From the NCBI GenBank assembly GCA_045589215.1, contig JAZNOQ010000093.1:1-12419 (forward strand): DNA of 12,419 nt, read 5' to 3'. This stretch comes from JAZNOQ01 sp045589215 (GTDB lineage: Bacteria; Bacillota; Clostridia; Oscillospirales; CAG-272). The first letter of the stretch is position 1. Each line of letters opens with the position of its first letter. Below, one piece after another: positions 7,691-12,419 of the stretch. The notes under the pieces are model-generated. The model was not told the DNA's origin and did not search any database. It was given only the letters and a program-made list of their open reading frames with translations. The position numbers and the translations under genes were made by a program.

Positions 7691-7759
7691 CGTGGGCATT
7701 TCCTCCCGCTCGCTTTCATTTCCCCCACTTTCGTGGGCAATCAACCCATTTTCCACCAC
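7691..7759 (-). promoter_or_regulatory. Candidate MraZ-binding region in the mraZ leader
   Basis: MraZ is known to bind tandem GTGGG-type repeats spaced by about 10 bases upstream of mraZ. Here the minus strand carries GTGGTGG (7753-7759), ATGGGT (7744-7749) and AGTGGGGG (7722-7729). These start at spacings near 10 and 20 bases. The plus strand carries two exact copies of TCGTGGGCA (7690-7698 and 7731-7739), 41 bases apart. CCCAC-TTTC-GTGGG (7724-7737) is a 5-bp inverted repeat. All lie between the promoter and the gene. Autoregulation by MraZ is an inference from motif and position. Confidence 0.5.
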
Positions 7760-7772
7760 ATTCAGTGCCTTG

Positions 7773-7801
7773 ATTATAGCAAAAAACAAATATATATGCA
7801 A
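7773..7801 (-). promoter_or_regulatory. mraZ operon promoter, extended -10 sigma-A type
   Basis: Minus strand: -10 TATAAT (7773-7778), preceded by TGC to give an extended TGnTATAAT element; 17-base spacer; -35 TTGCAT (7796-7801). The predicted start of transcription is near 7766, giving a leader of about 130 bases before mraZ ATG 7637. No other promoter of comparable strength was found in the cluster, so it probably drives all six dcw genes. Confidence 0.75.
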
Positions 7802-8081
7802 GTGCATTTTGTAAGTTTTCGGAAATTTTCAAAAAAATCGTTCAGGTTTTTCCACAAACGGAGTTCTCTTCCGTCAAAAATATCTCCATTTTCGGAAAAA
7901 GTTTTCTATCCCTCTTAAATATTACCTGTTTTTGCCTTTTGCTCCTCTTTCTGCCTATCACCGTCAAATTCCTTCCCGTTTTCCACTCCTTCGTCACGAT
8001 CTTTTTTCCCCGAAAATTCTCCGCCCTCACTCCGCATTTTTATGGGCAGCTTCCCCACCGAGAAACGAGAAAAAGGCGAAG
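7802..8081. other. AT-rich intergenic stretch without a gene
   Basis: About 280 bases between the mraZ promoter and the terminator of the next gene. It is strongly pyrimidine-rich on the plus strand with many T and A runs. It holds two copies of TTTTCGGAAA (7816-7825 and 7889-7898), the first 15 bases upstream of the mraZ -35 element, and one match to a DnaA-box consensus (TTTTCCACA, 7848-7856). Short open frames here are Lys/Arg-rich or low-complexity, without good ribosome binding sites, and are not called. Confidence 0.6.
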
Positions 8082-8115
8082 AAAAAAGACCGCCGCATCC
8101 GAAGATGCAGCGGTC
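8082..8115 (-). terminator. Intrinsic terminator of the RluA-family gene
   Basis: On the minus strand: a 12-bp stem (arms 8104-8115 and 8088-8099) closed by a C(UUCG)G tetraloop and followed by six U (8087-8082). The one non-Watson-Crick position is a U-G wobble in minus-strand RNA but an A/C mismatch in plus-strand RNA, and the plus side has only AUUUU after it. The element is therefore built for the minus strand. It starts 18 bases after the stop of the upstream gene. Confidence 0.9.
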
Positions 8116-8132
8116 ATTTTGCACAAATTCAA

Positions 8133-8891
8133 TTAAAACAAATGATTATTTTCTACAAATCGTCCATTTTTTTGAGGCTCTTCCGCTCTTTTTCCGTCGA
8201 GAAGCTCTCGAAAAAGGCTCCACGGATGGCATTCGGGCGGCGCGGATACGACCTGCTCAACGCTTCCCGAGGACATAGGAAAGGCGAGCTTATTTGACCA
8301 CAGCGCGATCGCTGTGCCGGGAAGCGATACACGGCTTCCGTACCGACGGTCTCCGAGGATCGGCAGTCTCCGCGATGCAAGCTGCGCGCGGATCTGATGC
8401 GTTCTTCCCGTCCGAAGCTCGATCGAGAGAAGTGACAGCTGTTCCCCCTCATGCTCGACCGTCCCGACCACTTTATAATCGAGGATCGCCTCCTTCGCTC
8501 CCTTCCTCCCCTTCTTCACCACGAACACCTTGTTTTGCCTCTTGTCGTGATAGAGGTGATCCGTGAGCGTTCCCTCACGCATCTCGGGACATCCAACGAC
8601 CACCGCAAGATAGGTCTTCTGCACCCTCCGCTCTGCAACGGCGAGAGAGAGCCGCGCGGCACTCTCTCGCGTTTTGGCGTAAAGGATCGCACCTCCCGTG
8701 GGCTTATCAAGGCGATGGACAGGATAGATCTCCGTCTCTTTCCCATTCGCCCTTAAAGCTTCCTTTATCAGTAAGGGAAGACATACACAGTCCGCATCCT
8801 CCGACAAAATGCCGTGCGGCTTCACGACCGCGATCGTATCGCTATCCTCATACAAAACCGTCAAAGCCTCCGTACCGTCCAAAGCACACAC
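8133..8891 (-). CDS. RluA-family RNA pseudouridine synthase, single domain
   Basis: Isomerises uridine to pseudouridine in rRNA or tRNA; the exact target cannot be told from sequence. 252 residues, catalytic domain only, with no S4 RNA-binding domain at the N-terminus. Visible: VVKPHGILS (22-30), the catalytic motif HRLDKPTGGAILYAKT (59-74) with Asp62 as nucleophile, KTYLAVVVG (92-100), LRTGRTHQIRAQL (159-171) and GDRRYG (180-185). The start is GTG at 8891 with GGAAGGA a few bases upstream; there is no in-frame ATG upstream before a stop. It has its own promoter (8922-8950) and terminator (8082-8115), so it is monocistronic and not part of the dcw operon. It is divergent from the aconitase operon, with a 214-base shared intergenic region. 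Family assignment is firm. Confidence 0.92.
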   Translation of the reverse strand: MCALDGTEALTVLYEDSDTIAVVKPHGILSEDADCVCLPLLIKEALRANGKETEIYPVHRLDKPTGGAILYAKTRESAARLSLAVAERRVQKTYLAVVVGCPEMREGTLTDHLYHDKRQNKVFVVKKGRKGAKEAILDYKVVGTVEHEGEQLSLLSIELRTGRTHQIRAQLASRRLPILGDRRYGSRVSLPGTAIALWSNKLAFPMSSGSVEQVVSAPPECHPWSLFRELLDGKRAEEPQKNGRFVENNHLF

Positions 8892-8921
8892 CTCTTCCTT
8901 CCATTCGTCTATACCGAATGC

Positions 8922-8950
8922 ATTATATCACAAAATCCGCGCCGATGCAA
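8922..8950 (-). promoter_or_regulatory. Promoter of the RluA-family gene, extended -10
   Basis: Minus strand: -10 TATAAT (8922-8927), preceded by TGA (extended -10); 17-base spacer; -35 TTGCAT (8945-8950). Transcription would begin near 8915, giving a leader of about 24 bases that includes the ribosome binding site. The -35 hexamer, spacer length and extended -10 class are the same as at the mraZ promoter. Confidence 0.75.
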
Positions 8951-9013
8951 GTAAAATTTCTGTGTCACTTTTACGATTTTGTTTTTCGAATGAAGATTTT
9001 CATCCGCATCTTG

Positions 9014-9042
9014 TTGACACCCGCTTATTTTTATTGTATAAT
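9014..9042 (+). promoter_or_regulatory. Perfect-consensus sigma-A promoter of the aconitase-icd operon
   Basis: TTGACA (9014-9019), 17-base spacer, TATAAT (9037-9042). All 12 hexamer bases match consensus. Transcription would begin near 9048, giving a leader of about 58 bases. A 14-base inverted repeat, ATGAA-N4-TTCAT (8990-9003), lies 10 bases upstream of the -35 box and might be an operator. Confidence 0.88.
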
Positions 9043-9087
9043 AAGCATATCTGTAATTCGACTTTATTATTATGGAAGAAACCAAAC

Positions 9088-9095
9088 GGAAAGGA
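9088..9095 (+). promoter_or_regulatory. Ribosome binding site of the aconitase-family gene
   Basis: GGAAAGGA, ending 10 bases before ATG 9106. Together with the promoter at 9014-9042 it fixes the start at 9106. The frame is open well upstream (to 8809), but that part lies before the transcription start and inside the divergent gene. Confidence 0.7.
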
Positions 9096-9105
9096 TCCGA
9101 AAAAT

Positions 9106-11370
9106 ATGTCAGTACCGAAAAAATTCGTTTCCCTCTCGGAACGCGGCGTGTTTCTCGCAGACGGCAAGATCTGTGATACAGCAAGCATCTCTAAGGAAGA
9201 GGCGAAAAAGAATACCATCACCTATTCTATCCTGAAGGAGCATAATCTATCAGACAGCGACGTCGACCTTAACATCCGATTCGACGCGCTCGTTTCTCAC
9301 GATATCACCTATGTCGGTATCATTCAGACCGCACGTGCAAGCGGACTCAAGGAATTCCCCCTACCCTACGCGATGACCAACTGCCACAACTCTCTTTGTG
9401 CGGTCGGCGGAACGATCAACGAGGATGACCACGTGTTCGGTCTCTCGGCGGCAAAAAAGTACGGCGGCATCTACGTTCCCGCCAATCAGTCGGTCATTCA
9501 CTCCTACGCGCGCGAGGAGCTTGCGGGATGCGGCAAAATGATCCTCGGCTCGGACTCCCACACCCGCTACGGTGCACTCGGCACGATGGGTGTCGGTGAG
9601 GGCGGCCCCGAGCTCGTAAAGCAGCTTCTCCGCAATACGTACGATATCAAAATGCCCGAGGTCGTTCTTGTTTACGTCAAGGGTACGCCGAAGAAGGGCA
9701 TCGGCCCGCACGACGTTGCGATCGCACTTGTCGGAGCCACCTTCGGAAACGGATTTGTCAAGAATCGCGTGCTGGAATTCGTCGGTCCCGGTGTGAAGAA
9801 TCTGCCCACCGACTTCCGTAACGGCATCGACGTCATGACCACCGAGACCACCTGCCTCTCCTCGATCTGGGAGACCGACGAGGAAACGAAGGCATTCTTC
9901 GAGGCACACAAGAGAGGAGAGGCCTACAAGGAGCTGAAGCCCGGAAAGATCGCGTATTACGACCGAATGATCACGATCGACCTCGACGCGGCAGAATCGA
10001 TGATCGCGCTTCCCTTCCACCCCTCGAATGCATACACGATCCACGAATTCCTTGAAAATCCGAAGGAGATCCTCGCCTCGGTTGAAAAGGAAGCAAAGGA
10101 GAAGTTCCCGAAATGCACCTACGATCTTCAGTCGAAGGTGCAGGCAGACGGCTCGGTGCTTGCCGATCAGGGCATCATCGCAGGCTGTGCGGGCGGTATG
10201 TTCGACTCGATCGACGAGGCGGCATCCATTCTTGAAACCGGTAATCCCGGAAGCGGATACTTCTCGCTCTCGGTCTATCCGACGAGCGTCCCCGTTTCCC
10301 TCGAGCTCACAAGGATCGGCGTAACCGCATCCCTTCTGTCCTCGGGCGCGGTGATCAAGCCCTCCTTCTGCGGTCCTTGCTTCGGTGCAGGCGACGTTCC
10401 CTCCAACAATGCGCTTTCCCTGCGCCATACCACGCGTAACTTCCCGAACCGCGAGGGCTCAAAGCCCGGTGAGGGTCAGATCTCTGGCGTTGCCCTGATG
10501 GATGCACGAAGCATCGCGGCAACCGCACGGAACGGCGGCAGGATCACGGCTGCGACCGACGTCGACTATGAGCATACCCCTCACGCATATCATTTTGATA
10601 AATCGGTCTACGAGAAGCGCGTGTACTACGGCTACGGCAAGGCAGATCCCGATGCCGAGCTCATCCTCGGTCCGAACATCACCGATTGGCCGAAGCAGTA
10701 CCCGCTTGCAGACAATCTCCTCGTTGAGCTTGCGGCGGTCATTCGCGACCCCGTTACAACGACGGACGAGCTGATCCCCTCGGGCGAGACCTCTTCGTAT
10801 CGCTCAAATCCCCTCCGTCTCTCCGAATTTGCCCTCTCCCGCCGTGTTCCCGAATACGTCGGACGGTCAAAATCGGTCGCAGAGGACGAAACGGCACGCA
10901 GAAACGGACAGCTTTCGGAGCGCCTCACAAAGGCTCTTTCGGCAGTCGGGAACGCCGAGGAGCTCGCGAAAAACACGCAGTTCGGCTCGTGCGTCTTTGC
11001 AAACAAGCCGGGTGACGGCTCCGCACGTGAGCAGGCCGCTTCCTGCCAGAAGGTGCTCGGCGGCTTTGCAAACATCTGCTACGAATTCGCAACCAAGCGT
11101 TACCGCTCGAACTGCATCAATTGGGGCATTCTTCCCTTCACCCTCGACAGGGATACCGAATTCCCGTATGAGGTAGGCGATCTCGTCTTCGTCGAGGGCG
11201 TCCGCGAAAGGATCGAAAGGGGCGAGGAGATCTTCCCCGCAACCGTTGTGAAAAAGGACGGCTCGACCGCTGCGGTCACACTCTACGTAAAGGGACTGAC
11301 CGAGGACGAAAAGGACATCATCCTTGCAGGGTGTCTGATGAACTATTACGCACTTCAGGCGAAGAAATAA
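9106..11370 (+). CDS. Aconitase-family hydratase (probable aconitate hydratase)
   Basis: Fe-S hydro-lyase expected to isomerise citrate to isocitrate via cis-aconitate. 754 residues, the size of mature mitochondrial-type aconitase. The three [4Fe-4S] ligands are present: Cys361 (IAGCAGG) and Cys422/Cys425 (FCGPCFGAGD), close to pig positions 358, 421, 424. Other active-site elements: GSDSHT (Asp150-Ser151-His152), His132, Arg444 and Arg449 (TRNFPNR), and in the C-terminal swivel domain GSAREQAAS with the presumed base Ser639 and Arg641. Deviations: the first cluster cysteine is in AGCAGG rather than GSCTNS, the Asp-His pair is Cys93-His94, and the second Ser of GSSRE is Ala640. This may place it in the subfamily labelled only 'hydratase' (Escherichia coli YbhJ type, from memory). 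The following icd gene, 14 bases on, argues that citrate/isocitrate is the true substrate. Iron-sulfur dependence implies oxygen sensitivity. Confidence 0.88.
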   Translation: MSVPKKFVSLSERGVFLADGKICDTASISKEEAKKNTITYSILKEHNLSDSDVDLNIRFDALVSHDITYVGIIQTARASGLKEFPLPYAMTNCHNSLCAVGGTINEDDHVFGLSAAKKYGGIYVPANQSVIHSYAREELAGCGKMILGSDSHTRYGALGTMGVGEGGPELVKQLLRNTYDIKMPEVVLVYVKGTPKKGIGPHDVAIALVGATFGNGFVKNRVLEFVGPGVKNLPTDFRNGIDVMTTETTCLSSIWETDEETKAFFEAHKRGEAYKELKPGKIAYYDRMITIDLDAAESMIALPFHPSNAYTIHEFLENPKEILASVEKEAKEKFPKCTYDLQSKVQADGSVLADQGIIAGCAGGMFDSIDEAASILETGNPGSGYFSLSVYPTSVPVSLELTRIGVTASLLSSGAVIKPSFCGPCFGAGDVPSNNALSLRHTTRNFPNREGSKPGEGQISGVALMDARSIAATARNGGRITAATDVDYEHTPHAYHFDKSVYEKRVYYGYGKADPDAELILGPNITDWPKQYPLADNLLVELAAVIRDPVTTTDELIPSGETSSYRSNPLRLSEFALSRRVPEYVGRSKSVAEDETARRNGQLSERLTKALSAVGNAEELAKNTQFGSCVFANKPGDGSAREQAASCQKVLGGFANICYEFATKRYRSNCINWGILPFTLDRDTEFPYEVGDLVFVEGVRERIERGEEIFPATVVKKDGSTAAVTLYVKGLTEDEKDIILAGCLMNYYALQAKK

Positions 11371-11384
11371 GAGGTAATACAATC

Positions 11385-12419
11385 ATGAAAAAGATCCAAA
11401 TGACAACCCCCCTCGTCGAGATGGACGGGGACGAAATGACGCGAATTCTGTGGAAGGTCATCAAGGACGAGCTCCTTTACCCTTTCATTGATCTTAAGAC
11501 CGAATACTACGACCTCGGGCTCCCCGAAAGAGAGCGCACAAAGGACCGGGTCACGATCGACTCGGCAAACGCAACGAAAAAGTACGGCGTTGCCGTCAAG
11601 TGTGCAACAATCACGCCGAATAAGCAGCGCGTAGAGGAATATAACCTTTCGGAGATGTGGAAGTCTCCGCACGGCACGGTCCGCGCGATCCTCGACGGCA
11701 CGGTCTTCCGCGCACCGATCCTGATCGACTCGATCAAACCCGCTGTCCGCAATTGGAAGAAGCCGATCACGATCGCACGTCACGCATACGGCGACGTTTA
11801 TAAGTCGACCGAGCATCGCGTAACGGGTACGGGTAAGGCAGAGCTCGTTTTCACAGGTGACGACGGAAGCGTATTCAGAGAAACGATCTATGATTTCGAG
11901 TGTGGCGGCGTTCTTCAGGGACAGTACAACAAGGACTCCTCCATCATCTCCTTTGCTCACTCCTGCTTCCAATACGCGCTGAACACAAAGCAGGATCTTT
12001 GGTTTGCGACGAAGGATACGATCTCGAAGCAGTACGATCAGACCTTCAAGCTCATTTTCCAGGATATCTACGACAAGGAATATAAGGAAAAGTTCGAGGA
12101 GCTTGGAATCTCCTATTTCTACACCCTGATCGACGACGCGGTTGCCCGCGTGATCAGAAGCGAGGGCGGATACATCTGGGCGTGCAAGAACTACGACGGC
12201 GACGTGATGAGCGATATGGTCTCGACCGCATTGGGCTCGCTCGCAATGATGACCTCGGTGCTCGTTTCCCCCGACGGAAACTACGAGTACGAGGCGGCGC
12301 ACGGAACGGTCACGCGCCACTATTACCGCTACCTCAAGGGCGAGGAGACCTCGACGAACCCGATGGCAACGATCTACGCGTGGTCGGGAGCACTCCGTAA
12401 GAGAGGCGAAATGGACGCC
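11385..12419 (+). CDS. icd: NADP-dependent isocitrate dehydrogenase (C-terminus beyond window)
   Basis: Oxidatively decarboxylates isocitrate to 2-oxoglutarate with reduction of NADP. The ATG at 11385 has GAGGT 9 bases upstream and sits 14 bases after the aconitase stop, so the two are co-transcribed. 345 codons are visible, of about 400 in this family. It is the homodimeric, eukaryote-like type, not the Escherichia coli Icd type: residues align almost without gaps to human IDH1. Visible: EMDGDEMTRILW, KSPHGTVR (93-100), GTVFR (Arg109), ARHAYGD (Arg132, Tyr139 following), FATK (Lys210), LIDDAVA (Asp250 region), NYDGDVMSD (metal-binding aspartates, about 273 and 277), and EAAHGTVTRHY, whose Arg-His pair marks NADP use. 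Oddity: position 96 is His where this family has Asn (KSPNGT). The open right end is the window edge. Confidence 0.95.
   Translation, partial: MKKIQMTTPLVEMDGDEMTRILWKVIKDELLYPFIDLKTEYYDLGLPERERTKDRVTIDSANATKKYGVAVKCATITPNKQRVEEYNLSEMWKSPHGTVRAILDGTVFRAPILIDSIKPAVRNWKKPITIARHAYGDVYKSTEHRVTGTGKAELVFTGDDGSVFRETIYDFECGGVLQGQYNKDSSIISFAHSCFQYALNTKQDLWFATKDTISKQYDQTFKLIFQDIYDKEYKEKFEELGISYFYTLIDDAVARVIRSEGGYIWACKNYDGDVMSDMVSTALGSLAMMTSVLVSPDGNYEYEAAHGTVTRHYYRYLKGEETSTNPMATIYAWSGALRKRGEMDA

Noticed and set aside
7848..7856. TTTTCCACA, a match to the DnaA-box consensus
   Set aside because: A single copy in AT-rich DNA without neighbouring boxes, an unwinding element or dnaA/dnaN genes; expected by chance.
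7842..8124. Short minus-strand frames of 62 and 69 codons in the intergenic stretch upstream of mraZ
   Set aside because: Lys/Arg/Glu-rich, produced by the purine-rich strand; no convincing ribosome binding site, and part of the DNA is the terminator and promoter region.
9038..9073. ATAATAA / TTATTAT inverted repeat overlapping the aconitase -10 box
   Set aside because: Pure AT low-complexity sequence with several possible registers; cannot be told from the -10 element and its AT-rich surroundings.
9361..10428. 355-codon minus-strand open frame opposite the aconitase gene
   Set aside because: Lies wholly antisense to a gene with intact conserved motifs; the translation is rich in Arg, Asp, Val and Gly as expected of a mirror frame, and it has no promoter or ribosome binding site.
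11355..12320. 321-codon minus-strand open frame opposite icd
   Set aside because: Antisense shadow of a well-conserved enzyme gene; no family resemblance and no ribosome binding site.

Overview
The window looks like chromosomal DNA of a Gram-positive bacterium of the Bacillota, most likely class Clostridia. This is inferred from the gene order mraZ-rsmH-ftsL-like-ftsI-murE-murF, a class B penicillin-binding protein with two C-terminal PASTA domains, strong GGAGG-type ribosome binding sites, consensus sigma-A promoters, and a 754-residue aconitase-family hydratase followed by a NADP-type isocitrate dehydrogenase. Species and genus cannot be read from the sequence. Genes are GC-rich and the main intergenic stretches are AT-rich. 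There are no signs of mobile elements, phage, CRISPR, tRNA or rRNA.

Positions 1-7637, minus strand: the first six genes of a division and cell wall (dcw) cluster. In transcription order they are mraZ (DNA-binding regulator), rsmH (16S rRNA methyltransferase), a long FtsL-like bitopic protein, ftsI (septal or sporulation transpeptidase), murE and murF (cytoplasmic peptidoglycan precursor ligases). murF runs off the left edge. The mraZ/rsmH, rsmH/ftsL-like and murE/murF junctions are 2-10 bases and look translationally coupled. ftsI is instead flanked on both sides by gaps of about 96 bases that contain inverted repeats. An extended -10 promoter at 7773-7801 and a cluster of GTGGG-type candidate MraZ boxes at 7691-7759 lie upstream of mraZ.

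Positions 7638-8132: the mraZ leader and promoter, then about 280 bases of AT-rich DNA without a convincing gene, then a strong minus-strand terminator with a C(UUCG)G loop that ends the next gene.

Positions 8133-8891, minus strand: a single-domain RluA-family pseudouridine synthase with its own promoter (8922-8950). It is divergent from a two-gene plus-strand operon driven by a perfect-consensus promoter (9014-9042): an aconitase-family hydratase (9106-11370) and a NADP-dependent isocitrate dehydrogenase (11385 to the right edge, incomplete). Together these would convert citrate via isocitrate to 2-oxoglutarate, supplying glutamate synthesis and NADPH.

I see no evidence of a wholly new system. 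The points most worth a second look are the roughly 220-residue N-terminal extension of the FtsL-like protein, the active-site substitutions in the aconitase homologue and in the isocitrate dehydrogenase (position 96), and the structured gaps around ftsI.
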